From: Psilocybe azurescens
Taxonomy: Eukaryota > Basidiomycota > Agaricomycetes > Agaricales > Agrocybaceae
Assembly (NCBI GenBank): GCA_023853785.1
Contig: JAJIRX010000681.1
Coordinates: 186,001-250,000 of the forward strand
DNA length: 64,000 bases
Direction: 5' to 3'
A program made the translations under genes and the position numbers. Position 1 is the stretch's first letter. Every line of letters begins with the position of its first letter. The notes beneath the pieces were generated by a model. The model was given only the letters and a program-made list of their open reading frames with translations, ran no database searches and was not told the DNA's origin. Positions 34,696 through 46,743 of the stretch are shown here, piece by piece.

Positions 34696-36933
34696 ATGTC
34701 CGCAACCAGGAAGCCTATTACACCACAACCATCCAGATGGAAACCCAATCCTGATCCTGTGTCCATCGTGATACCAGGTCTCGACACCGACGCCTCAACG
34801 GTAGATCAAATCGAACAAATTGAACAACTCATCACTATCAAGCTCCAGGTTAGATCAAGCTACTGTGGGCCGCTACATGGGAAACTGATAAGTGATTAGA
34901 ACATCGACGAGAATTTCTCTAAAATTCATAACGTTTTGGCGAATAAGCTTTTGCCCGCGGTGAAACGGTATGCTGTTGGGACGGAGCCTGTCAGGGAGGC
35001 TGCGAAAGTGTGTTGATCTCCTACAATCTATACAATGGTAATCCGGATGCTTATGTTGGTGTATTTCTAAGTTTTGGACATCGTTCTACGAGCAAGCAGC
35101 CCAGATCCGAATACCAACGTTCGACGACTATTCAACCGTGAATGAGGTGCCTTCTGAGCACGAGGAAACTCAGGAGCAAGGAGAGGAGCATACTGTGGAC
35201 GGTCACCAAACGACGCATCCCATGCCAGAGATTTATGAAACGAGTGTCGTCAACAGCGAAACCTCGTTCTTGCCCAGGCAAGGCGCATTTTCATCGACGC
35301 CCGCAATGGCTCGACAGGCCCCCACAGACCACAGCTATGCAACTCAGGGATCGGATCCGTCGTGGACCCCGTCTATGGAGTCGCCTCTTGTTCGCTTGAA
35401 TAGGGAGATCAATAACTTCGCCAACGAGTCGACCGATGACAGCATCATTCCTTCCACATCCGCCGCTGCTCGCTACACCCCAGCGACAGAAGCCAGGGAC
35501 GACAATGAATCGGCCAACTTTACTTTCCAGCCACCCACGACGAGCGAGGCACCGCGATCTGAGAAGGGTAAAGGGAAAGCAGCCGCTCAACCGTTATTGA
35601 AGGAAGTGCTCCGACATACTCTTTACTCTGCAAGTGACAACTCATCCTTCGAGAATAACACCGTCAGGAACTCACCGTTCAAGTTCCGAGCGAAGCCAAA
35701 AACACCTACTATTAATAAAAGCCTCAACCCGTATCTACGCTCGGATACTACTGCTACGACTACTAGTAACTGGAGCGGCGTTGTGGACCTGCGCGACCCG
35801 TCTGTGCTTACCCCACAGCGCGGACGATCCGGCAAATTCGCGTCGAAGAACGCTACGACGCCTTATGCAGACGATGACGACGATTCGTTTGACGGGCTGC
35901 CCCCTGGGATGTCTCCTCCCGTGCTCATGTCGCCCGCACGGCCGCCGCGCTCGTCAGCCGAGCTAGGACTACTCAAACTTGGGCAGACCCCCGCTAGGGA
36001 CGCGTCGATGCGCATCCAACTCGATCTGCTCCGTGAGGAACAGCTGAAGAGCGGTAAGGGTGGTGGGGGCGGCGGACGTCGCTTGAGCACCTTCCCAAAC
36101 CGTACGAGTCGAGCATGAGCACCGCGCCGACGCCGCCCTCGCTATCACGCTATAGCCTTAACAACAGACACGATGATTACAGTACGAGCAGCAGCATGAC
36201 GAAGGATTCAAGTCTGGAGAGCATGATTCGGCATATTCGCAGCGGCATCGAGCCGAATGTGGGCATGACGCCTGGGATGGGCTCGACGCCAGGCCTGCGG
36301 ATACGCCCCCGGGAACGGGCACCAGCGCAGGCGCAGGTACAGGAGCAGCCGCGTGCGTACGACCCAACACCACCCAGGCAGTACCAACAGCAAAGACAGT
36401 ATTCTCCCAGCCCACCGTCCGAGCCCGCCACGCCCATGTACGGCCAACAGCATATGCACATGCACCACCACCAGCAACAGGACATCGACTCGGACTCTGA
36501 CTCGCTTGACGAGATCAATAATACCGCCCATCCGTCCGCGGCGTTCCTGATGGCCTCGCAGGGCGTGGGCGTGGAGTACGACGACGACGACTCGTTCGGG
36601 TCGTCCAACCACTCGAGCGACTCGCTGAACGACGAGGTGGTCAGCGAAGGCATCGTGCCCGTCCATCCGTTCGCCAGCGCCGGCACCATCGAGGATGATG
36701 GGTTTGATGACTCGTTCGACGACGATGATGATAGGAGCGGAGGCGGCTATCAGGAGGAGACCGTATTCGGGGTGCATCCTGCGCAGAGGATGTATGATGC
36801 TCGGCAAAGCGACGGGCATAACTTACGCATGTTGGGGGATAATCTATTGCAGGATACGATTGGAATCGGATCCCAGATGGCCGCCTCTGGCAGGGTGGAA
36901 GAGAGCCCCACACCCGCGTCGTGGGCGCATTGA
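34696..36933 (+). CDS. ASK1: DASH complex subunit ASK1
   Basis: Three exons, 34696-34848, 34900-35007 and 35072-36933; about 707 aa. ASK1 belongs to the ten-protein DASH/Dam1 ring that links kinetochores to spindle microtubules in fungi. The conserved Ask1 domain is at the N-terminus: IEQIEQLITIKLQNIDENFS, HNVLANKLLPAVKRYA and FWTSFYEQAAQIRIP (about residues 45-105). The rest is a long disordered, Ser/Thr/Pro- and Asp-rich tail with SP/TP sites, as expected of a phosphoregulated kinetochore protein. The tail shifts frame near 36081-36090, where one G seems missing; the restored reading passes from GGRRLEHLPKPYESS into the 36115 frame and ends at 36933. The tail is much longer than in yeast (292 aa). 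Confidence 0.88.
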
Positions 36934-37554
36934 TCTTTTCTTACATTATGGACGTACTGGATATGTAGCAAGGAGAAATATATTCTTATTGAGCGACTTT
37001 TCTTCATAGAAAGTATCGTTGATAGAGCACTGAAGGGTATATATGAAATGTGAAATAAAACTACATGTATGTTCTATATATAACTACATAACTACTTGTA
37101 CTGTAAAGTCCTAGAAAGTGTTACAACAATACAGTCCAAGAAACAAGATCCAGTGGAGTGTGTTCAACTAACAAAACAGTGTGAAAAGATGCCCCCCCAG
37201 CGCCCGCGCCCAAAGTACAAGAGAAAAAAGAATGGGAATTTAACTTGGGTTTGACGGTTGCATGACAGGATGCAGATTGCGAGCTGATAGGATGGTTGCT
37301 TTCTTACTTATGCCAGTAGCATAGTACTTACTGGATGTTGACTGGACCGGTTTGTGGATACGACGATTGTGGGGATACGAAATTACAATTACAAGACTTG
37401 AATCGCCGAAAGGAGGAATCCCTTTGCCGGATTTATGCATGTGGGGAAATGTCCGATGCTTGAGGGGGAGAAGGCAGTACCATGGGCGGGAGCCCTCCGC
37501 CTGCTTGTCTAACCGAGACCGAATAGGGCACGGACACGCTGCTGCAAGGTAGCC
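36934..37554. other. Intergenic, convergent 3' flanks
   Basis: 621 bp between ASK1 and the retropepsin-like gene, which converge. Contains AT-rich 3' UTR-like sequence at 36950-37110. No gene or RNA recognised. Confidence 0.45.
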
Positions 37555-38896
37555 TTAGGCATGCCTATCCCTCGGGCGCCGCCAGAGATGTGTGATAGTA
37601 CGGGGAACATCTTTGAGCAGACGTGCAGATTCCACTAACGAGAAATGAAAAAGAAAGTTAGCAATCAGAAAAAAGTAAAACGGTAAATATATGCGCAGTT
37701 TTCGAAGATATAAATGTACCCGTGAAGAATGCAGGTAAGTAGACGGAGAAGAAACTCACAATATAAAACAGGACCTACGCCCTCTCCGTTCCTCGGGGAA
37801 AAGACGCTGACGCCGGTATCATGGAGAAACTGGACACCGAGTCTGCTCGCCTCGCCCGGACGAGCGATGCGCAGCTTGGTGATTACATTCTGCACGGTTA
37901 GAGTAATCGTGTCCGTGTTCGAAGTACCAGGGGCGGGTAAACGATGAGCTGGGTAACCAAGAGCAATGAGGGTATCTCGAGAAATGATGGAATATGGGAG
38001 GCTGGTATCGAGAATAAAATTGGAGACGACGGCATTGGATGATGATGCTGGAATGTCGTGCACTGATGGTTGGGCGGGCAGCGGAACCTCGGAATGAGAA
38101 TAAGAATGCACATGGGCTTGTCTGGTCAGCGTGGCAGAAGAATGACCTTTCATGGAAGATCTGGGCATAGGCTCTGGGGTAGACACAAGGTTCCTGCCGT
38201 AGAGCATTGGCAAAGAAGCAGTGGATCTCGAAGAGAGACGCCTCTCCACCTTAGGGGTATCTGAGTGTGGGGCAGACTGGGGTGGCGGTGGAAAATTGGG
38301 AGGATCGTAACTGCTTCTCCTTTGCTCCTTCTTGGTATTTGTAAACCACCATCCACCTTTTCCTTTTGCAACTGGAGGAGTGCGTACGACGAGTCGCCAG
38401 GCAAGCAGACCCGTAAGGGGGCCAAAGGAATGCGGACACCAGAGCACGGAACAGTTTCAATCTCTGTGGTGTAGGGAACGTTATCAGGGCCAAGAGCAGT
38501 TGTTAGTTGTGCCACAGTGGTCAAGGGATAACGATCTGTGTGGGATGAGGATGAGGAAGACTGGCCAGAATCTGCAGAGATATGTAAGAGAGGAACACAG
38601 TAACGAGCGACTGCCGACCGACCTCCTGTATATGGATCATAATCTTCTCTATATTTCTGCTTTTCATATTGTGGGACAGGTGGCAGAATCTTCTCTATAG
38701 TGGCTACTGTACGATTGTCAATGTATCCAGGCAATTCCTCGTCCAAAGATTTCTTGGGGTCTGAAAAGGCGGTGTGTTCCGAGGAGGAGACAAAGGACCT
38801 GAGAGAGGCGCGATCTGGAGGCATAGGAATTGAACTGGAGGAACTTGAACGAGAATGGGGGATAGGGCGCTCGGGATTGGTGACTTTGAAAGGCAT
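37555..38896 (-). CDS. Basidiomycete protein with retropepsin-like segment
   Basis: Two exons, 38896-37760 and 37634-37555; about 405 aa after correction of one missing base at GGGGG 38417-38421. The N-terminal two thirds are Ser/Pro/Arg-rich and low complexity, interrupted by the ordered piece VPLLHISADSG and VKGVRIPLAPL-like sequence (residues about 100-175). The C-terminal about 110 residues contain NFILDTSLPYSIISRDTLIA, followed by LGYPAHR, TITLTVQNV and GVQFLHDTGVSVF. The DTS and following hydrophobic pattern resemble the single-domain aspartic (retropepsin-like) fold, with Ser in place of the usual Gly after DT. It could be a degenerate or non-catalytic domain. I know the family only as an unnamed group in mushrooms. 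No signal peptide, so probably cytosolic. Confidence 0.6.
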
Positions 38897-39453
38897 TGAT
38901 GTTGTTGGAAGAGAAGAGAGTACTTTATTTAAAACGAGCGTGCCGGCTTCCTTTTCCCGTGTGACCTTGGTAACATTTCCCGGTCATACGGCATTGAGTG
39001 AGTGATGTCATTTGAGTTGTACATCGGTGTGCCCTGCCCGTCTATGATATTATACCATTATTATTTCTACCAACAACTCCGTTCCGGCAACTACGTACCC
39101 CTAATTATAATTACTTAAATAACGGACGCATTTAGTACCGATCGCGTAGGATCGCGTCCTTGATGCTGTGAACTCGAGGCACGTGTCCAGTGCTGTGTAC
39201 ATCGGGCCAAGCAATAATGGCATTATCCACGACCGGATCATTAATCGTCCTTGCATCCTACCCTTTTCTTGCTCTTGTCTTCAACTTTTAATTCCCACTG
39301 AGTATTAGATGTAAATTCCGTCTATTGCCTACCATCAATGTTGTCCAAAGGTACCCATCTGGTTTCAGAAACAAACCATCAAACTTGATCTTCTACTAAG
39401 TACACAGACACAATACCGAAAACATTAACAGAACGCGAGTATAAAAATTAATT
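38897..39453. other. Intergenic, promoter of retropepsin-like gene
   Basis: 557 bp between two leftward genes. It has a leftward promoter at its left end and the 3' flank of GH17 at its right end. Nothing further seen. Confidence 0.4.
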
Positions 39454-40752
39454 CTAATTGCAGATATCAAAAATACTAGGCAACTCGAGTTTGCCGAAGA
39501 TCCCAAAGCTGCGCTCGTTCTGGTTATCCTTCCACATCTGGTTATCCGCCTCGAAAGCATACACGGTCACACTCCTATCGTCGCGACACGCGCAGTTGAG
39601 GTTGAGGATTGCCAGGCGCTCGTCGTTGAGAGAGGCGATGGCTTTCGAGTTGTTGCGCCCATCCGAAGGCCATCCAGTTCTGCAGTACATCAAACACCAT
39701 CAACACATTCTGGCTCCAATGACGGAAGATATAAATTTCTACGCACTCTGAGATAATCAGCTTCTTCCCGGGGCATTTCTTCTGGAGCGAAGGAACTGCG
39801 AGTTTGAAGAGGAAATCGCCAGCCTGGCGTGATGTACGAGCACCATCAAAGAACGCACTGCGGCACAATCACATCACATCAGCCTCGTTCCTCTTGTCAG
39901 TCAATAAGGGTGAGAGGCCTCACTGTGCATTGGCAGCAACAAAATCCGCACCGCAGAGGCCCGGCTCGTCGCGGATCCGGACCCAGGTGTGCACAGTCGA
40001 CACCGGCGTTGTAACGCCCATCATGCGCAAATAGCCTGTCGAACCATGGTCGCTATCAGAACATTCGATGATGCATTATTAATGCGTACCTCGGACATCG
40101 TACACCCTCTGCATGATGTTGTAGGTGGTATCGTTGACCTGACGGCATATGCAGTCAGCAACTATGGCTTTTCGGCGTAGTAAAACCGCTGAGCACCTCA
40201 TTTCCGATCGTCAATCCAACGTAACGCGAAGCGCCATATCTCCAATAGTTATACATGAAGATTTGCACTTCATCGCTGCAAATGCCATCAGGGCAAGGCG
40301 ATGGATAAAAAGACTCAAAACACGAACTCTATCTGTTTCTTTGCCTCGGCAACAGTTTTCTTGACATCAAGTTGCATCAGTCCCATTACCATAGAGCATC
40401 AAGACTCGCATGTACTCACATGGATGTAAATTCCAGCCAACACCGTCAGATTATAGGTAGCAGCAGCCTTCGACGCCCTGGACAACGCATCGCAGTCGAA
40501 CCCAACGATTCGAAGCGATTTGAACCCATTAGCTTTTGACGTCTTTGCAAGGGTGTTCCACTATAAGCCATGCCGGTCAGAAATCACTGTCAAAGGCATC
40601 CATTTCCATAGCAAACGACTTACGTCTGCCTGGGTACGGCATGTGTACGGAGTTTTTCCGCCGATAGCGTTTGCAGCGACCATGCCATAGAAGTTATTCG
40701 TTGCATACGCTTGCGAGGCCAAGGCCGCAAGAACAGCCAAGAGGAACTTCAT
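39454..40752 (-). CDS. GH17 family beta-1,3-glucanase, secreted
   Basis: Eight exons: 40752-40624, 40560-40420, 40359-40328, 40275-40197, 40138-40090, 40035-39924, 39857-39747 and 39679-39454; 292 aa, all phases consistent. A clear signal peptide (MKFLLAVLAALASQAYA) precedes TNNFYGMVAANAIGG. GH17 enzymes in fungi (Bgl2, Scw4/11 type) cut or remodel beta-1,3-glucan in the wall. The acid/base Glu is in GLTIGNEVND, and the nucleophile Glu is in LIISETGWPSDG, formed across the last intron. NAHAFFDGARTSRQAGDF is also typical. There is no GPI signal or carbohydrate-binding tail, so a free secreted enzyme is likely. No frame break is needed, showing that not every gene here is affected. Confidence 0.9.
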
Positions 40753-42109
40753 CCAGGTAAATCAGCACTGTGTTGGAAGATTAACTTAGAGGCTCGAGGA
40801 ATGAACGAACAATCAGGAAGGAAGCGGGGGATTACACGTTTCTTTCTAGTTTAAAAGCCTTTATCATATCAATGTCGAGGCTCGACCCCACAGACGCTGA
40901 CATATGTCAGATATTCCGTCATTCGATGAACATACTCCTCTCGAAGAAGGATCGTGAACGGTACAAGTGCGAGAGGTCTCAGGCATCTACGTCTTGTTAT
41001 ACAGTTGCATGAACGACTGAGGAATCGGACCTGGGGCCGCCTCGAGGTGATCATTTCCATTGCAGTATTACATGAATGCTCGCTAGGTTTGATTTTTGGT
41101 GAGGTATAGTTGAATGAGACAGGCAAGCTCGCCATGATTAAATGAGTTTTTGTCAAGGTGGCAGAAATCAATTGTTCTCGTTGTGGGGTCGTAATAGTGG
41201 GACTTCCGAAGACACTCTACTTTAGAGGGTAATGCATAATCAAAGATTGTTTAAAGTCGTATTTACGTCCAGTTTCAAGTTCAACAGAACAACGCCTCCG
41301 AGCGTTGTTGACATGAACGGCATGAATAACCTAGACGCCCGTGGCCGTGGTAAAAGACCGACCTGATCGACTTCTCCTGTTAACAACGGGTTCGCCTCAG
41401 ATTCTTGTTTCTAAATCTCACTTGTTCTTCGAGCTCAAGTTGCTTTCCAAGGTTCTATGTATATATTTTTTGTCGCAGGACGTATTTAATATCTCGACAC
41501 GATGTACATCTGGTGCTCCCATGGGCCACGTCGGGAACATCCAAACCCCTGCCGCCGTATGAGGCAAGTTGAAACATTCATTTCCAAGCCTTTTTTCGAA
41601 TCTGAACATGTCGCCAAGATAATGCTCTAACACATTCATCAACGCGATTACATTGAACATCACGGGCTATACTAGACTTAAGCATCCAATAAAGCGAGCC
41701 ATCGTCATAAAAATGCAGACTTTCAAGTCAAAGGTTCACGAATTCACGCATAAATTATCTAAATTCAAGACTTCAAAGGACCCGTAGGCCAATCGATTTA
41801 TTTAACATTAACGTCGGTATTTACTTTGTATTTACTGATCAGAACAGCAATGAGTACAACATGGAGATATAAAGTACGATTATGCTCAAACTATGCGCGG
41901 TGATTTGGTATTGAAACAATGGGAAGTGATAATGAAAGGTACGTTAAGTGTGTATGTGCAAGCAAAAAGGAATGGCAACGAGAAAGCCAATAAGTTAGTA
42001 GCAAAGAAGAATGCAGTGCAAGTATGTCCTTGTAATGTTCTGTAAGCGGGATGGGCGCCGTCAGTGGTATGCTATAAGATTTGCCAAGAGAGCAAGTGTT
42101 CATTGGATA
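40753..42109. other. Intergenic, 1.36 kb
   Basis: Upstream of the GH17 gene and downstream of the unrecognised gene to the right. Short frames at 40869-41171 and 41341-41562 show no motifs. No repeats or RNA gene recognised. Confidence 0.4.
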
Positions 42110-44416
42110 TCAGAAAGGACCGGTGTGACTTTGCATATACGGACTGGCGTACGGACTGGCGTACGGACTCGCATATGGAGCTGAAGAATAAGCGCGAGAA
42201 GCTGGGCGTGAAGGGGGTTGGATTGAGTTTGTGTTGAAGGGATGCCACGGTGGAAGGTAAGATGAAGGGTCCTGCAGCGGGCTACTGTAGGTATACGGGC
42301 TGTGGGTTTGCGATGAAGAAGTAGAATTGGCAACAGAAAGATGGTAGTGTAGGCCACCTGGGACTACAGGTGCGTTATGATAGTATGGCGAATTAGGGAT
42401 GATACCCATAGCCTCCATAAGAGGTTTCATAGGGATCACAGGGGTATTCTTCCACCTGACTTCGTTGTCGGACTCATCGGACTCAGAGTCGTTGGCTGTG
42501 TGTACTGTCGAGAATCGGTGACTGCTCTCAGAACGAACGATGGGAACGATCCAGGGTGAATGACGATCAGCAGGGAGACTCCTGACAGAAGTTTGCCTTT
42601 CGAGCCTTAAAGAAAGAGTTAGCCACAGGAGATGAGATAAGATCACGGAGGCGTACCCATGCCACGAAGTGGTATCTGTCTCGAATTTATCGCCCAATAA
42701 AACAATCAAGAACTCTGGTATTTCACGAGTGGAACTCCTGTTTGTAGTCGGAGTTAGGATCGTCAGGTGAGAGGTGACTATAATCGTAATTCTCCGATGA
42801 AGAAGTTGATCTACTGGATCTTGATGATTTGCTGGATTTGGTATCGGAAGAACGGATGCTGGCAGACGAATCTTTAATAGACTTATCGGAAGCGCGATCA
42901 TCTTTAGTCCTATATTCGAGGTAGCGTCAATCGCTGTTTTTGGAAGGAAGATAACTGAACGGTTTTAACGCACGATCGAGAGACTGGAAGTACCATAATG
43001 TTGTTGGAGACATTAGACTTAGCATTGTGAGCATCGAGTGCATCTTTCACTTCTTCAGAAAGAAGAGCTATAGTTCCAAAATACTGTTATTGGCATCGGA
43101 TGATCCCATATACCAAACACGAGGACTTACAAGTATCGGAGATTCTAGGGAGAAGTTAGCACAAAAAAGGTTATCGATGACGCTAGGACTCACATAGACA
43201 GACGGTCTGGATTAGCAACTCGAAGAGGTACTATATGACGCGAACTAAATTTTTTGGACCATGATGTCATGATAGAGAGCCATACCTCGGTGGCTAAAGG
43301 GGACACCTCGAATCATGTTGAGCAAGGGGAGCGACATCACACTATCGGTAGCGGAACTATTGCAGCTGGTCAATGACGATGTCTAAGAGAATAAAAGGAG
43401 ATGTCAAGTTACACGGGAGGCTCGGGAAGCGGGGGTTGTGTGACATCTTTCAGAGTTATTCAGATTGGACCCCAAAGATAATTTAGGCGAGATAGGTACC
43501 TAATACGGGCGACAACTCTTCCGATGTCGACATCATGATACCCGAAGGGGTGCGAGAGGAGGAATGAGAGGATTTCTTCTCGAACTTCCGGTTCCCTTTG
43601 GAGAGATTTCCGTAATTCCGCAGAGACCTGAGAGAAATACATGAGCGCTATCAAAATTCCGAGATGTTTTGACTGATCACTTACGATATGCTCTTATATT
43701 CCTTGTCAAGACCCCTAGCCAACCGTCGAAACTCCGAGTCGAGGATAGTGGCACGGCGCTCAAATTCTGATCAAATGTTTTAGTGGCATTTGTGTTGGTC
43801 CCTCGATCAATGCGTACCTGTTCCTTGTTGAGATTTCTGGGAGTAATATCTGGTTAGAGGCCCACTAGCGAATGCACACAATAGGAGATAGCTCACCATC
43901 TTCCCGCGCCATGTCATGTAATAGTCAACACACTTGATGCTACCTTCCCAAACAGTAACAGCGAATACAATAGGTGAGGGCTTTGGTTCATTGGTTATTT
44001 TGTCGTTATGATTTCGTGAATATTCGGAGTCTGAGCCATGGTCACTGGAGAGTATATACTATGTGAGTGAACCAAACAACAATGTCGAGCAAACAATGTA
44101 CACACCGGATGTAGTTCTTGAAATAAGTCCTTGCTTCTGAACCATGGACGATTTTGAATTTTCTATGCGGAGATTTCTTGAGGCTGTCCTGAACACCTTT
44201 AGTGGCAATCTCCTCCAAGAACTCGGGCGCGCAGCGAGCGTGACGGACTCTGTTGCCCGCAACAGTTTGAAGGGCGTCTAGAGCGTGCTCGACACGAGGG
44301 ACACCTGAAGCCTGGTTCATAGTCGATTGCTTATCATTATCGACATCGTTGACCTTTGGAAGAGGGCTGCGCTGTGCGCTGTGCGGAGATGCATAGGGCG
44401 ATCCAGCAGGAGGCAT
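42110..44416 (-). CDS. Unrecognised multi-exon protein with SPYA repeats
   Basis: A chain of short exons with 50-60 nt introns runs leftward from at least 44416 to a stop at 42110; exact joins are only partly resolved. Readable pieces include VEHALDALQTVAGNRVRHARCAPEF with HRKFKIVHGSEARTYFKNYI, then SPIVFAVTVWEGSIKCVDYY, RRATILDSEFRRLARGLDKE, SLQREPEVREEILSFLLSH, YFGTIALLSEEVKDALDAHN, a Ser/Lys-rich linker, and a Pro/Ser/Tyr-rich tail. The tail ends in SAPYASPYASPYASPYMQ; a related GSPYASPHS occurs near the N-terminus. The frame stays open upstream of 44416 (44417-44467), so there may be another 5' exon. I do not recognise the family. The pieces look like a globular N-terminal half followed by disorder. 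Confidence 0.5.
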
Positions 44417-45146
44417 ATGGTTCAGGGGCTGTGAAGATGAGGCAATTGGAGCACAGGACGGTATGGAATTGGTATCTAACCAAAGGACAGCGAAAGTTGA
44501 GAGGAAATAGCGGGATTATAAGAGGGACGCCACAGGAATGTAAGGCTGTAAATAAGTAAGTGAATGAAGTGAGAGGGAGGCCGAGTTTTGTATTCCGGCC
44601 AGGGTTACATCAAATCGCTTCCTATAAAAGTCCGACATCAATTACCAAACTTCTTTCTCCTTTCAAAGCCATATTTCAAAATAGAATGTCAGTCACTGGC
44701 CAACTCTCTAGACACGCTGCAAGAGCATGCTCGCCTGCGATCTACACACGAGTACACTCAATGGCCCGGCTATCCTCACATATCGTACTACAGAGTGCGA
44801 AATAAACACTTTTTCTGCGGGCCTGTGGGCCACGAGCAATAAGAATGGACAGAATATGTCTACGTTACAAAAGCGTTTCCAGGGAGGCCTGAGATTGTTT
44901 CAAAATGTGCAACCGGCATTGAGGTCGATTATATGATGGATGGATGTATCATTTTGAAAACGGTGTAGGTTTTCTAACAAACACTAATCTGATATAACAG
45001 GTAGAAATCCATGTACGAAGGCGAGGGTATCAAAGGAAAGGTATTCAGCCGTGTAGATATTTCAATTAAAGAGAAAACAATCCAGTCGTGTCCATCACAC
45101 CTAAAATAAGGTCAATATCGATTACACAACTAAAGTTCGCAGAAGC
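44417..45146. other. Intergenic, promoter side of unrecognised gene
   Basis: 730 bp between two leftward genes. It may include a first exon of the gene at 42110-44416. Nothing else supported. Confidence 0.35.
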
Positions 45147-46270
45147 TTAGCTTACAAGGCTCAGCTCTAGCGTCCAGACTCGTCTCGCCCATAACTTTAC
45201 TGTCAGGCCAGGTTTATCATCCACGGCCGGGAGATCAACGTCCAGTCCGTCCCACCAACATTTACGCTGGAGGCAAAGCATTAGTTGCTAAAAACAGTAG
45301 GATGTACACAAATACATACAGCGGGTTTTCTCCAGAACAACAGGAGTTTCTGGGCAGTTGCCATTTGACCACCATCGATTTCGACCTGCTTCTCGCCATT
45401 GGGGTGATGAATAATACCCGTTTTCAACAGAACGAGCGCTATTGATGATATACAGCATCGAGATGGCTCCAGCGCACGAAAGCCCCACTCGTCCTCACGA
45501 TCAAATCCGCTATAACAAAGATGAAATCAGCATGGTACTCACAAAGAACAAGTAAAGTAATTTTACCTCATACACAGCATATCAATGAGATGTTGTTCGG
45601 CGACATTGTTCTCCTTGTTCACGTTTCGCTGAAGTGCGGTGAAAATGTTGCGTTTATCAATGAGGTAGTCACCAGACCGTCGCTTGATGTCAAGCATTGT
45701 ATCATTGGCGATACCGTTCTGATCCGTTGCAGCTTTCCCATCCTTGGGCGGAATAGAGAAATACTCGAGCTCTTCTCGGAGAACAATGATAGCCTGCTTG
45801 GACAACAATGGGTTTTGAGAGGTTTGCGGACTAAAATCCGGGGATTCGAAGAGATGCTGCTGCGCGCCAAAGAGCCCGGGGTTGGTAGAAGTTCCGTAGA
45901 AGTTGTCTGAAGCACTTCGGAAGAATGTGAGGACAAATTGAAAGCAGTCGGGATCGAACTATGCTAAACGTCAGCTGGAAGGAGCCGTATATAGACGACT
46001 TTGTTCACGAACGTCAACGCCATACACCTCTTCTTCTTCATCGTCACCACCACCTTCGGATAAAGCTATGCTCTGCCTACTTAGGACCAATCCATTGGGA
46101 AACAGACACAGTAGAACTGATTCTGGAAGGTTCATTATCGTCTCGCGGTCGACCTCAAAACGCCTGCCACGGAGGTCCAGAAACAGCCTCGTCAGGAGTT
46201 GAGGCTGGAGATTAGTGTGCGTGGGCACTTGCGAGACCTGTGTTATTGGTGAATTAGATAAATTCGCCAT
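45147..46270 (-). CDS. WHI2-like BTB/POZ protein
   Basis: Four exons, 46270-46013, 45958-45567, 45509-45320 and 45266-45147; 319 aa, phases clean. The BTB-like domain begins near residue 32: RLFLDLRGRRFEVDRETIMN, then LPESVLLCLFPNGLVLSRQ, an acidic GGGDDEEEEVYGVD loop, DPDCFQFVLTFFRSA and LLSKQAIIVLREELEYFSIP. The match is to fungal Whi2-like proteins (BTB fold related to KCTD proteins). In yeast these partner the phosphatases Psr1/Psr2 in stress response and low-amino-acid TORC1 suppression. The second half, with WWDGLDVDLP and KLWARRVWTLELSLVS, also fits. Cytosolic. Lies just downstream of chitin synthase on the same strand. Confidence 0.87.
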
Positions 46271-46743
46271 GATTGGAGGGAGCTGGAGGGTGGACTAGCA
46301 GGGATAGAGATGACTGGTGCTGTTTGACCACAGTGCGTGCTATGCGATCAATGTGCTAGTACCGTTTTGGGCCTCAACCAAACATGTGCCAAGAACAGGT
46401 CACAGCATCAAACAAACTCTACTTTCGCCAGTCCTCGACTGTCCTCGAACGTAACTAAATAGTTGGAGATGAAAGGGTGTACTATTTAGATGATACTTGT
46501 ATATAAAGGCAGGCAATCGAGCCAAGTAGAATGTCGTGACGTGCACTATTACGTTTCTGATCTCTCCCCATAAAAGACTACAGTGATCCACTCGCTCGTA
46601 AAAACCTGTTCCGAATCCTCAGAAACCACGAGTCGTGAAAGATATACATGAACAATGGGTCCGATAGAAAGTGTCAAATGGAAACATAAGCTGGAAAAAA
46701 ACTTGCGGTAATGGGGGAATGGGTCCGTGTGTATGTAAACAAA
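46271..46743. other. Intergenic between WHI2-like gene and chitin synthase
   Basis: 473 bp with the WHI2-like promoter and the chitin synthase 3' flank. Nothing else recognised. Confidence 0.4.

Noticed and set aside
35138..36118. ASK1 middle and tail as two separate genes
   Set aside because: One missing base joins them into a continuous Ask1-like protein, and the second frame has no promoter gap or start context of its own.
45945..45970. GATCGAAC string resembling a reversed tRNA T-arm
   Set aside because: It lies at the start of exon 2 of the WHI2-like gene, and the arms do not pair.
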